DNA from: Mycolicibacterium sphagni
Lineage (GTDB): Bacteria; Actinomycetota; Actinomycetes; Mycobacteriales; Mycobacteriaceae
Direction: 5' to 3'
Length of the DNA: 64,000 nt
Assembly (NCBI RefSeq): GCF_002250655.1
Contig: NZ_NOZR01000019.1
Span: 62,001 to 126,000 of the forward strand
Position 1 is the first letter of the stretch; each line of letters begins with the position of its first letter. Of the stretch, positions 43,858 to 52,285 are shown in pieces. The position numbers were made by a program, and so were the translations under genes. The notes below the pieces were generated by a model. It searched no databases and was not told the DNA's origin. It was given only the letters and a program-made list of their open reading frames with translations.

Positions 43858-44388
43858 TCAGGCGGCGTTGTCTTCGCCGGCCTTCTTCTCTTGCAGAGCT
43901 GCGGCCAGGCGGGCGACCTGGGACGCGGGCGCCACGAACAGCGCCGCGGCCTGGGACTGCTTCGCCTTCAGGGCGCCGGCGACGCGCGACAGCAACACCT
44001 CGCGCGACTCGAGATCGGCGATCCGCTCGACCTCGGAGACGGTCAGCGCGCGACCGTCCATGTAGCCGCCCTTGATGACCAGCGCCTTGTTGTCCTTGGC
44101 GAACTTCTTGATCGCCTTGGCGGCGTCGACGGGCTCGCCGCTGATGAACGCGATGGCGGTCGGTCCGGCGAACAGGTCGTCGAGACCCTCGACGCCGGCC
44201 TCGGATGCCGCACGCTTCACCAGGGTGTTCTTGGCGACGGCGTAGGACGTTTCCTTACCCAGCGCTCTGCGCAGCTCGGCAAGGTTGGCCACCGTCAAGC
44301 CGCGGTACTCGGTGACGACGGTGGCCGTCGCCTCCTTGAACTTCTCGGCGATGTCGGCGACCGCGGTGGCCTTGTCAGCCTTGGCCAT
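43858..44388 (-). CDS. rplJ: 50S ribosomal protein L10
   Basis: Stalk base protein, 176 residues, that binds L7/L12 dimers through its C-terminal helix and 23S rRNA through its N-terminal domain (VVTEYRGLTVANLAELRR). The ATG at 44388 (MAKADKATAV) has a GAGG site; the longer frame reading into the leader is rejected. Expression is probably controlled through the leader upstream. Confidence 0.98.
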   Translation of the reverse strand: MAKADKATAVADIAEKFKEATATVVTEYRGLTVANLAELRRALGKETSYAVAKNTLVKRAASEAGVEGLDDLFAGPTAIAFISGEPVDAAKAIKKFAKDNKALVIKGGYMDGRALTVSEVERIADLESREVLLSRVAGALKAKQSQAAALFVAPASQVARLAAALQEKKAGEDNAA

Positions 44389-44560
44389 GCTTGCCTCCTC
44401 GTGATGTTGGGATGTCCACCAACCGACACGGGGCCGCAACTGGCCTTGAAAGCTCGGAAATCACAAACGCCCCGACACAGGACAGGTCGGGGCGCGAAAG
44501 CTACGGACTCTTAATCCGCAGGTCTAACCTCGTCCTCCTGCGTGGGCCGCCGGGATAACC
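44389..44560 (-). promoter_or_regulatory. L10-type leader with attenuator-like hairpin
   Basis: A roughly 170-base leader precedes rplJ. It includes a perfect 9-bp GC stem (CGCCCCGAC and complement, 44468-44494, 9-base loop) followed by TTTGT on the transcribed strand, like a terminator. Upstream GGAGGACGAGG and TTAGACCTGCGG segments resemble conserved L10 leader parts bound by L10(L12)4. This is consistent with autoregulation of rplJL. Confidence 0.5.
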
Positions 44561-44638
44561 CGGACCTTCAACCGATTGCTCGGTGACCGACGGTCTTCGG
44601 TGGAACTGGCCAAGGATAGCGTGGTGCCCCCTGAACTC

Positions 44639-45556
44639 CTAATTCGTGCAGGCCGACGGCTCGTGTAGCAATGCGGCAGCTCCGACCAGTCCGGCTTCCC
44701 CGCCCAACGCGGCGGGTACCACTCGCAGCCCGGCCAGGAAGTCCAGCCGGGCGTAGGCGTGCAACTCTTCGCGCAACGGGTCGAAGAGCAGCGTTCCGGC
44801 CTTGGCCACGCCGCCACCGACGACCACGAGATCGAGATCGCAGACGGCACCCACCGAGGCGATCATCGCCGCGATCGCGCGGGCTCCGCGTTGAAATGCC
44901 TTCAGCGCCAAACCGTTTCCGGCAGCGGCGGCATCGGCCAACTCCTTGGCGTCCGCGCCGGTCCAGCCCTGCGAGCGGGCCCACTCCGCCAGGTTCGGCC
45001 CGCTGGCAATGGCCTCCACGCACCCGCGCGCGCCGCAGACGCAGGGTGGCCCGTCGGGGTCGACGATGACATGACCGACGTGACCCGCGTTGCCGGTGCG
45101 CCCGTGGAACGGCGCGCCGTCGAGGATCAGTCCCCCACCGATTCCGGTGGATACCACCATGCCGAGAAGGAACGCTTGGCCCTGCCCGGCTCCGCGCCAG
45201 TGCTCGCCCAGCGCCATGCACAACCCATCCCCGCCCAGGCGGACGGGCACGTCGGGGACGGCGGCGGCGACCCGCTCCACGATCGGGAAGTCGCGCCAGG
45301 CGGCGATGTTGATGGGGCTGATGGTTCCGCTGGGCAGATGAATCGGGCCCGCCGAGGAAATGCCGACACCGCCGACCGTGCTACCCGCCTCGGCGAGTGT
45401 GTCGGCGATCGTGCGCTGAGCGGCGGCCCACACCACGTCGGGGTCGTCGCTGTGCGGGGTCGGCTGGCGGGTTTCGTACTGCAACTGTCCGTCGGCGTCG
45501 ACGAGGCCGGCGGCGATCTTGGTGCCGCCGATATCGATGACGAGTGTTGGCCGCAT
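44639..45556 (-). CDS. ROK family sugar kinase
   Basis: Cytoplasmic sugar kinase of the ROK family, 305 residues. ATP-binding VIDIGGTKIAAG (5-16), the catalytic Asp region RLGGDGLCMALGEH (where many ROK kinases have ENDA), and the zinc-binding CVCGARGCVEA are present. The changed catalytic block (GGDG) is unusual and may affect activity. The ATG at 45556 lies 5 bases after the preceding gene. Positional equivalent of Rv0650; with the mannosidase it suggests use of a mannose-type sugar. Confidence 0.88.
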   Translation of the reverse strand: MRPTLVIDIGGTKIAAGLVDADGQLQYETRQPTPHSDDPDVVWAAAQRTIADTLAEAGSTVGGVGISSAGPIHLPSGTISPINIAAWRDFPIVERVAAAVPDVPVRLGGDGLCMALGEHWRGAGQGQAFLLGMVVSTGIGGGLILDGAPFHGRTGNAGHVGHVIVDPDGPPCVCGARGCVEAIASGPNLAEWARSQGWTGADAKELADAAAAGNGLALKAFQRGARAIAAMIASVGAVCDLDLVVVGGGVAKAGTLLFDPLREELHAYARLDFLAGLRVVPAALGGEAGLVGAAALLHEPSACTN

Positions 45557-45561
45557 CGGTG

Positions 45562-46167
45562 TCAGTGTTTGTGGGTGTTGTCGGGCTGGCGCGGGTCGCC
45601 GGGATGTTCGTAGCCGGGTGCCAGCCACACTAGGTCGGCGCGCCGCTGATCCAGCCACATCCGGAACCGGCGTCGCCGGGCCGCGTCACGCAGATGCGCA
45701 ACGATGCGTGGACGTACCTCGGTCAGGTCCGGCTCGCAGGCCACCCGCCAGCCGCCGGCCCCCGCAAAACGCAGGAACCGGCGCGGGTTTCGGGTGTGGA
45801 AGTCGGCGACCGCGTCGTCATCGACGTCGACATCTGCGGTGACATGTGCGAACACCGCGCGGGCGACCGGGTCGGCCAGGACGGCGGCGGCGATGCTGCC
45901 GATCTCCAGCCGTGCGGTCTGGTCGGGCAGCAGGTCCTCTTCGGCGGGCGTGGCCTCGGTGACGGTGACGCCCAGCTGGTCAGCCTCGCGTGCCACCAGC
46001 TTTTCGGCAACCACCAACTGGGTGAGCCAGCGCCGCAACTGCCGGCCTTCGCTGGTGTGCGGGCGCGGCAGCGCCGCGACTTGCGGCGTCGCCCGCAGCG
46101 CCGCCTCGCGGGCGTCGACTTCGCCGACGTCCACGCTCATCTCGCCCACGATGGCCGCCACGGTCAT
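45562..46167 (-). CDS. Conserved protein in mannosidase operon (Rv0649-like, annotated fabD2 in M. tuberculosis)
   Basis: A 201-residue protein. Its counterpart in M. tuberculosis carries the name FabD2 (malonyl-CoA transacylase), but no GHSxG nucleophile or other acyltransferase motif is visible here, so that name is doubtful. The N-terminal half (about 35-75, RQLRRWLTQLVVAEKLVAREA) is helical and resembles the N-terminal region of SurA/parvulin-type chaperones; this is a weak impression. It overlaps the mannosidase stop by 4 bases and precedes the ROK kinase by 5. Confidence 0.75.
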   Translation of the reverse strand: MTVAAIVGEMSVDVGEVDAREAALRATPQVAALPRPHTSEGRQLRRWLTQLVVAEKLVAREADQLGVTVTEATPAEEDLLPDQTARLEIGSIAAAVLADPVARAVFAHVTADVDVDDDAVADFHTRNPRRFLRFAGAGGWRVACEPDLTEVRPRIVAHLRDAARRRRFRMWLDQRRADLVWLAPGYEHPGDPRQPDNTHKH

Positions 46168-49100
46168 CGGACCGTCACCGCCACCGCGGGTGTGTACAGC
46201 AGCCGACCCGCACAGCCGACCCGGATCATTGCCCACCAGCGTCCTGGTTTCACCCACGGCGGCGGGGCGATGTCGAAGGCGACGTCGACCGTCGAGCGGG
46301 CGCCGAGGACGGCCCCGCGGGCCGCCGGACCGATCCACTCCCACGTCCCCCACGGGCTGACGAGGTGCGCCTCCAGCGCCAGATCGGTGTGGGCGCCGCT
46401 GCCGATGGTGACAGCCAGGTGGGCGCGCTGACCGGCTGTGACCACGACATCGGACGGCTCGCTGACCAGCCGCACGAGTTCCTGGTCTGGTGTGCCCACC
46501 GAGACGATGCAGACGTCTTCGACAGGCTGGCGCCACGCCGCAGGTACGTCGCCGGTCAAGGTGAGCTGCGCGCGAACCGGATAGTCGCCCGGCACTGTGC
46601 CGGGCGGCACGGCGACGACGATCTCGGCTTCGCGGTGGTGGCCAGTAGGCAGTTCGAAGGGCAGTGCGACGGGGTCGATGGTCCAGCCGCGTGGGCCTCG
46701 CAGCCGGACTTCTCCGGCCAGTGTCGCGTCGCTGCAGTCGCTCGCCGCGGTCAGCCGCAACCGCACCTGCTCGCCGGGCTCAGTGGTAACGGTTTGGGGA
46801 TGCAGATGCGCCACGGCGGGCAGGCCGCCCAGCGGGGCCGGGCCGCGGTTGTGCAGCCAATACCGGGCGTACAGCGGTTGGGCTGTTTCGGTGTCGGGAC
46901 CCAGGGCTGCGCCGTGGGCGTCGAGCGCAGCGCGGACATCGAGGCGGGCCAGCAGGGTTGCGATCTGGTAGCCGTGCAGTCGTAGTGGCGGTTCACCGTC
47001 ACCGCGCGCGGTCTCCAGCAGGTCGGCCGACACCACCGACGACACTGCGCCCACATCGGATGAGATAGTGACTTCGGTTGCGATTCCGCGGTTTTCGACC
47101 AGACGGATGGTGACGTCCTCGGGATCCGCTGCGGCGGAACTGCCCGTAGCGGTCGGGTTGCCCCCGACCTTGAGCGCCGCGAGGTGCACTACACCGGCGG
47201 GCTCGACGCGCAGCAGCGACCCGTCGGCGGGCAGCGTGCCGGCCCCCTCGGCGGCCACAACACCGATCATCGGATGATTGAATTCCGCACTCCGGGAGGG
47301 CATGTCAGCGTCACGCCAATCACCTCGCCCGGACACCAGCGCGAAATCGAAGGTGTGCGTCCAGTGCTGCAGCTGGAAATTGGACCCGTCGGGCGCTTTG
47401 CGTTGCGGCGGGTCGATCCACACTCCGGAAGGCCAGCCGGTGCACGATCGCATCAAGGAGCTGTGCAGGGTGTGGTCAGGTTCGACGGCGAAACCGGGCA
47501 CGCCGCGGTTGAGCAGCGCGACGGTCCGCGATTCGAACTCGTCGAGGCCCGACGGTGCGTCCTGGTTGACGACGATCTGCGCGTCGTCGAGGTCGTCGAC
47601 CACGGTGGCGACGGCGCCTGCCAAGCCGCCCGTTCCCCGGCCGGCGACGATCAGTACAGGCAGCGCGAGTACGTCGCGCAAGTCGGCGTCCGGCCGCCAT
47701 ACCGCGGTCAACGGGCGGCTGGCCGGCACCCACAGCCGAACGTGTCCGGTTACCGAGAGCTGGCGGCGTAGTTCCGCGGTATAGGCGGGGTCAGCCGCGG
47801 ACAGCACCGCAGCGGTGAAGATGTTGTCGTCGGGCCCGCCCAACGCGATCCGGGCGTCGGGCAGGTTGGAGTCGACGTCGAGGTGGCCGTAGCGCGGGTG
47901 CGCCGCACTACTGCAGGTGGCCGTCACCCCGGTCCGCACGAGTGCCACCATCAACTCGCGCGCAACGGCGGTGTCCTCTCCTGCCACCACGACCTCGGCG
48001 ACCGATACCGCACGGGTGCCGGATCCGACGTGGATTCGGCACGCAGAGGACAGCCCGAACCAGCCGTGCGCCGGATTGTCCAGTGTCCATGGATGTTCGG
48101 CGGAATCGACCGCGCGGTCCTCACCCGCGGCATGATCGTGCATCAGCCCGAATCCGCGTCCGATCACGGCGTCGCCGACCTCACTGACCGGCAGCGCACC
48201 GGGCACCGGGCACGGCCAGCGCAACCGGACCAGCCGGTCGGACCCGGCGAATTCGTCGATGGTGGTGCTGGTGTCGACGCGGTCGATGCCGTGCCACAGG
48301 GTCAGCACCTGGGTGTAGCGCAGCAGCTCGCCGATACGCCCGGTCACGACGAGCCGCTCACCGAGCCGGCTGCGGTAGGCCTGGACCGAATCAGCAAGCG
48401 CCGCAGAAGAACACGTCACCGGACCGCTCGGCAGCAGGTGCCACGGCCCTTCCCCCGCCTGCGGGTGCGCCGGATACTCGTCATAGACAGCCAGCTCGTT
48501 GCCGACCCGGCCCGGCGCGATCAGCTCACGACCGGCCGCCACGTCGATCAGAGATTCCACCCCGCCGCCGCGTGCGGGGTCGACTCGCAGCCGGTGGTAC
48601 TCGTTTGCGATCAGGACGCCATCGACGGGCGCCCACCCGCTGGCCTCGTCCGATGCCAGCAGCCGGTAGCTGCGCCATCCGAGAGAGTCGACGCCGTCGG
48701 CGCGCCAGCTCACCGCATGTCCGTCGTCGGACACCACCGCCGGGCTCGACGCGCCTGCGGAATCCACCACCGCGACGCCCGGGCCGACGGGCGTGTCCAG
48801 GTGCGCAGTGACGATGTCGGTCCTCTTGTGCGCCAACGGATTCCATACGACTACCGACCCGGGCTCAGGCGCCGCGGCTTGCGACAGGAGTCGCAGCGCC
48901 TGCGACCGCGTGCCCGAACCGAGTTCCCACGCGTCGCGCCAGCTGGTCAGCAGGTCGAGGTACACCTGATCGGATTCCGACCCGGTGATGCCGTCATGGT
49001 GGGCGCCGTAGGCCAATTGCACCCAGGCTTTGGCCAGCGCGGCCTCCGGGTAATGCGCGCCGCACAGCAGCGAGGCGAACACGGCGAAGCGTTCGGCGCC

Positions 49101-50354
49101 GAGCACGGCATCCTCGGCGGCGCGGTTGGCCTGCTTGGTGTCGATGTAGGAGACGTCCTTGCCGGTATAGATCGGGTTCATGTCGCGGGTCTGCGGCGAG
49201 GGCGCTACCCCACGCTGCGACGTCTCGGCGCGCACGGCGGCGAAGAATTCCGACGGCAGCGCACAGACGAACCGCGGCCAGGTGTAGCGGGCGTTCCAGT
49301 CGCGGTGGATCTCGGTGACCCAGGTGTTCGGCGGGGTGTAGTCGGTACCGACCGGCAGCAGCACGTTGCGGGTCAGCGCCACCGATTTCAGCTCGGCGAA
49401 AAGCTGATAGGTAGCCTGCTCAGCTTCGGCCAGCGACGCGGCGGAATCCATCCACCAGCCTGCCGAGTAGTGCGCCGGCATGTAGTGGGTCAGCAACCCG
49501 AGGCCCGAAGGGGCGATCCACTCGAATTCACTGCTGAACTGCATGCGCCTGGGGTCACCGTCTTGTCCGTCTTTGGAGGCCATCGGCCCCCACTGGTGGT
49601 GCGGTCCGCGGGCCCAGGAACTCGACGTGAGGCCGGCGTCGGCGGCCATCCCGGGGAACTGCGGGTCGTGGCCGAACACGTCGAGCTGCCAGGCGGTGGC
49701 CGGATCGGCTCCCAGGACGTCGCGCTGGTAGCCGACACCGTGCACGAAGTTGCGGATCGCGGTTTCGGCGCCGACCAGATTGGTGTTCGGCTCGTTGTAG
49801 GTTCCGCCCATCACCTCGACTCGCCCGTCGGCGATGAACCGGCGCAGATCTGCGCGGTCCTCGGGGTGGGTGTCGAAATAGGGTTTGAGGTAGTCGACTT
49901 CGGCGAGCACGAACTTGTAATCCGGGTCGCGGCGGGCCATCTCAAGGTGGGCGGCCACCAACGCGAACCCATTGTTCTGCCGGGCCCGTCCTGGCGGTTC
50001 TTCGGTCCACAGGCTCGTGTAGGCACCCTGGGTGTTCCACCACACCGGGTCGTAGTGGAAGTGACTGATCATGTACATCGTCCAGCCCGGTTCGGCATCG
50101 ACGAACTCGAACGAGAAGTCCGCGCCGGCGCCGGCAGTCCGTCGCCGGCCGGGTACCCGCTGCTCGACGCGCACCGACACCTCGACAGTGCCGTCACCGG
50201 GCGCCACTGCCACCGCGTCGGACGTCAGCCCGTCGCCGGAGACCGCAACGGTATCCGCGTCGCCGGCCCCGCTGTAGCCGATCCGGACCACCTGCAGCAG
50301 CGCATCGGGCGGGCCGACGAACAGCTCCGTCGACTCCGCGGAGGTAATCCGCAC
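46164..50354 (-). CDS. Glycoside hydrolase family 38 alpha-mannosidase
   Basis: Large alpha-mannosidase of 1396 residues, longer than most bacterial members. GH38 zinc and catalytic residues are visible: HFHYDPVWW (98-106; His98/His100/Asp102 region) and AWQLDVFGHDPQFPGM with nucleophile Asp225; a further His block AYGAHHDGITGSE lies near 450. The C-terminal 700 residues are beta-rich, with a possible carbohydrate- or NEW3-type domain near the end (HREAEIVVAVPPGTVPGDYP). No signal peptide is seen, so the substrate is probably an internal or imported mannoside. First of three coupled genes. Confidence 0.93.
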   Translation of the reverse strand: MRITSAESTELFVGPPDALLQVVRIGYSGAGDADTVAVSGDGLTSDAVAVAPGDGTVEVSVRVEQRVPGRRRTAGAGADFSFEFVDAEPGWTMYMISHFHYDPVWWNTQGAYTSLWTEEPPGRARQNNGFALVAAHLEMARRDPDYKFVLAEVDYLKPYFDTHPEDRADLRRFIADGRVEVMGGTYNEPNTNLVGAETAIRNFVHGVGYQRDVLGADPATAWQLDVFGHDPQFPGMAADAGLTSSSWARGPHHQWGPMASKDGQDGDPRRMQFSSEFEWIAPSGLGLLTHYMPAHYSAGWWMDSAASLAEAEQATYQLFAELKSVALTRNVLLPVGTDYTPPNTWVTEIHRDWNARYTWPRFVCALPSEFFAAVRAETSQRGVAPSPQTRDMNPIYTGKDVSYIDTKQANRAAEDAVLGAERFAVFASLLCGAHYPEAALAKAWVQLAYGAHHDGITGSESDQVYLDLLTSWRDAWELGSGTRSQALRLLSQAAAPEPGSVVVWNPLAHKRTDIVTAHLDTPVGPGVAVVDSAGASSPAVVSDDGHAVSWRADGVDSLGWRSYRLLASDEASGWAPVDGVLIANEYHRLRVDPARGGGVESLIDVAAGRELIAPGRVGNELAVYDEYPAHPQAGEGPWHLLPSGPVTCSSAALADSVQAYRSRLGERLVVTGRIGELLRYTQVLTLWHGIDRVDTSTTIDEFAGSDRLVRLRWPCPVPGALPVSEVGDAVIGRGFGLMHDHAAGEDRAVDSAEHPWTLDNPAHGWFGLSSACRIHVGSGTRAVSVAEVVVAGEDTAVARELMVALVRTGVTATCSSAAHPRYGHLDVDSNLPDARIALGGPDDNIFTAAVLSAADPAYTAELRRQLSVTGHVRLWVPASRPLTAVWRPDADLRDVLALPVLIVAGRGTGGLAGAVATVVDDLDDAQIVVNQDAPSGLDEFESRTVALLNRGVPGFAVEPDHTLHSSLMRSCTGWPSGVWIDPPQRKAPDGSNFQLQHWTHTFDFALVSGRGDWRDADMPSRSAEFNHPMIGVVAAEGAGTLPADGSLLRVEPAGVVHLAALKVGGNPTATGSSAAADPEDVTIRLVENRGIATEVTISSDVGAVSSVVSADLLETARGDGEPPLRLHGYQIATLLARLDVRAALDAHGAALGPDTETAQPLYARYWLHNRGPAPLGGLPAVAHLHPQTVTTEPGEQVRLRLTAASDCSDATLAGEVRLRGPRGWTIDPVALPFELPTGHHREAEIVVAVPPGTVPGDYPVRAQLTLTGDVPAAWRQPVEDVCIVSVGTPDQELVRLVSEPSDVVVTAGQRAHLAVTIGSGAHTDLALEAHLVSPWGTWEWIGPAARGAVLGARSTVDVAFDIAPPPWVKPGRWWAMIRVGCAGRLLYTPAVAVTVR

Positions 50355-50401
50355 GCCAGCAATCTACGGCGGAACCAACGCCGCGCGGAGCGACTCGCCC
50401 A

Positions 50402-51355
50402 TCACCGTTTGACAGCGTCGGCCAACAGCGCCGACATGGCGAGCGCGCGGTCGGCGACCGCGTCAGATTCCAGGACTTCGAACGCGACGCCAGGCATGGC
50501 CAGGTACAACGCCAAGGTCCGCGGGTCGTCGGCTCCGGTCACGACGACACAGGTGTCGGGTCCGTCGTCCTCGATGGTCACCGATGCCGGGGAGAAGTGC
50601 TGGGCCATAACGTCTTTGGCGGCGTGATACCGGACCCTGGTGACGTAGCGGTATGGCGAGGTGGTGATGGCGCGACGGACATATTCGGCGGCGTCGGGTG
50701 CCGGGCGCGCCGTGAAGGTCGTGCCCTTGGCGCGCACCTGCGCCATGCGGTCCAGCCGGAGGCTGCGCCAGTCGTCGCGGTCCCGGTCGAAGGCCAGCAG
50801 ATACCAGCGTCGTCCGGTGGTGACGAGTTGATATGGCTCGAGGCGGCGGCTGCTCGGCGATCCGGCCCGGTCGACGTAGTCGGCGTCGACGTGCTCCCGG
50901 TCTCGGCAGGCCCGCGCCAGCGTCATCAGCACCTCGGGATCCACCGGTGAGTCCGACTCGGGCGTGAGGGTGACGGTGGTGTCGAGGACGGCGGCGACCT
51001 GGGAGCGCAGCCGGGACGGCATCACCTGGTCCAGCTTGGTCAGGGCCCTCAGTGCGGCCTCGCCGACGCCGGCGACGCTGCCCCCGGCAGCCAACCGCAG
51101 GCAGACGGCCATCGCAACGGCCTCGTCGGAGTCGAGCAGCAGCGGCGGCAGCGCGGCACCCGCACCCAGCTGATAGCCGCCGCCGTGGCCGGTGCTGGCG
51201 TGGACGGGGTACCCGAGCTCGCGGAGCCGCTCGACGTCGCGGCGCACGCTGCGCGTGGTCACGCCGAGCCGATCGGAAAGCTCCTCACCCGACCACACCC
51301 GCCTCGATTGCAACAGGCCGAGCAGCTGCAGTAACCGGCTGGTCGTCTGCGACAT
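50402..51355 (-). CDS. WYL-domain (HTH_11) transcriptional regulator
   Basis: A 317-residue regulator: N-terminal DeoR/HTH_11 winged helix (about 4-60, SRLLQLLGLLQSRRVWSG then LGVTTRSVRRDVERLRELGYPV) and a WYL ligand domain (LEPYQLVTTGRRWYLLAFDRDR near residue 165, where WYLLAFD is the WYL core). Divergent from the DinB genes, the usual pairing in mycobacteria. A perfect 21-bp palindrome in the 61-base divergent gap is the likely operator. Confidence 0.92.
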   Translation of the reverse strand: MSQTTSRLLQLLGLLQSRRVWSGEELSDRLGVTTRSVRRDVERLRELGYPVHASTGHGGGYQLGAGAALPPLLLDSDEAVAMAVCLRLAAGGSVAGVGEAALRALTKLDQVMPSRLRSQVAAVLDTTVTLTPESDSPVDPEVLMTLARACRDREHVDADYVDRAGSPSSRRLEPYQLVTTGRRWYLLAFDRDRDDWRSLRLDRMAQVRAKGTTFTARPAPDAAEYVRRAITTSPYRYVTRVRYHAAKDVMAQHFSPASVTIEDDGPDTCVVVTGADDPRTLALYLAMPGVAFEVLESDAVADRALAMSALLADAVKR

Positions 51356-51375
51356 GACTCCAGTCTCGCGCACTC

Positions 51376-51396
51376 TGCGGACAGTTACTGTCCGCA
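51376..51396. promoter_or_regulatory. Perfect palindromic operator between WYL regulator and DinB genes
   Basis: TGCGGACAG-tta-CTGTCCGCA, 9-bp perfect arms, centred between the divergent WYL regulator and the DinB remnant. Size and position fit a dimeric regulator, most likely the WYL protein. Confidence 0.7.
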
Positions 51397-51416
51397 ACTC
51401 ATGAAAGCCTGCTGCT

Positions 51417-51599
51417 ATGACCTGGACAACCCAGCTTGCCGACCAGCTCGACTGGCATTGGCGCAACGCTCTGCCGCCCCGCCTCGACGGCCTGACCGAC
51501 GACGAATATTTCCGGGAGCCGGTCGAGGGGTGTTGGACCGTGCGCAACGACGGCGCCGAAATCGCCTGCCTCCGTGACCTATACACCCACTCGATCTGA
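51417..51599 (+). pseudogene. Truncated DinB-family (DUF664/mycothiol-type) gene remnant
   Basis: Encodes only 60 residues. The first 45 or so (MTWTTQLADQLDWHWRN, then LTDDEYFREPVEGCWTVR) match the start of DinB-like proteins that are normally 150-170 residues. After CWTVRN the sequence departs from the family and stops 10 bases before the next gene. I read it as a gene that lost its 3' two-thirds by deletion, keeping its start and promoter region. An expressed micro-protein cannot be excluded. Confidence 0.7.
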
Positions 51600-51608
51600 G
51601 GAGTCGCT

Positions 51609-52205
51609 ATGCCCACGCTCGCTCCACCCGTCCTCGACGAGCGCCACGCCCTGCGCGAGTTCCTCGCCTATCACCAAAGCGCGTTCGTCGCCGTCGCCTA
51701 CGGCCTCACCGACGAACAAGCTCGCGTCACTCCGACCGTCAGCACCCTTTCGGTGGGTGGGCTGATCAAGCATGTGACCGGGGTGCAGCGCGGTTGGATG
51801 GCGCGCGTCGCTGCCGCGCCCGGCGAAGTGCCGTCCGACGACCGTCCGTTCGAGGAGCGGGCCGAGGAATTCCGGGATGAGTACGTGATGCGCCATGACC
51901 AGACATTGGCGCAGCTCATTGATGCTTTAAGGGCGCAGAACGCTGCGTCACTGCGGCTGGTTGACACCGCTGACCTGGACGCCGCGGTACCAGTGCCACG
52001 CGACGCGCCGTGGTTTCCCGCCGATGTCACCGCCTGGTCGGTGCGATGGGTGTTCCAGCATCTGATTGCCGAGCTCGCCCGACATGCCGGCCACGCCGAC
52101 ATCATTCGCGAAACCATCGACGGCGCAACGATGTACGAGCTCGTGGCGGCGGCCGAGGGGATGGAACCGCAGCCGTGGCTGACACCCTGGCGGCCTAACG
52201 AGTGA
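51609..52205 (+). CDS. DinB family protein (DUF664)
   Basis: A 198-residue four-helix DinB/DUF664 protein; the superfamily includes mycothiol-dependent transferases. Helix 2 has LIKHVTGVQRGWMAR with one metal-ligand His, and the C-terminal metal pair is HLIAELARHAGHADIIRE. The ATG at 51609 follows a GAGGAG site just after the remnant's stop. Likely under the WYL regulator together with the remnant; substrate unknown. Confidence 0.88.
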   Translation: MPTLAPPVLDERHALREFLAYHQSAFVAVAYGLTDEQARVTPTVSTLSVGGLIKHVTGVQRGWMARVAAAPGEVPSDDRPFEERAEEFRDEYVMRHDQTLAQLIDALRAQNAASLRLVDTADLDAAVPVPRDAPWFPADVTAWSVRWVFQHLIAELARHAGHADIIRETIDGATMYELVAAAEGMEPQPWLTPWRPNE

Positions 52206-52285
52206 GCTAAACCGCTTTGTGACGGACATCGCTGCGGCACTGGAAAATTGGTGGTATCGATGGCGGGTTTGGCAGACTAACAAGA

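Noticed and set aside
45562..46167. Malonyl-CoA acyltransferase (FabD2) as a functional call
   Set aside because: No GHSxG or other acyltransferase motif can be seen; name kept only as a note on the M. tuberculosis annotation.
47883..50627. 914-codon open frame antisense to the mannosidase gene
   Set aside because: His/Arg/Gly-rich translation with no family features; GH38 motifs are on the minus strand.
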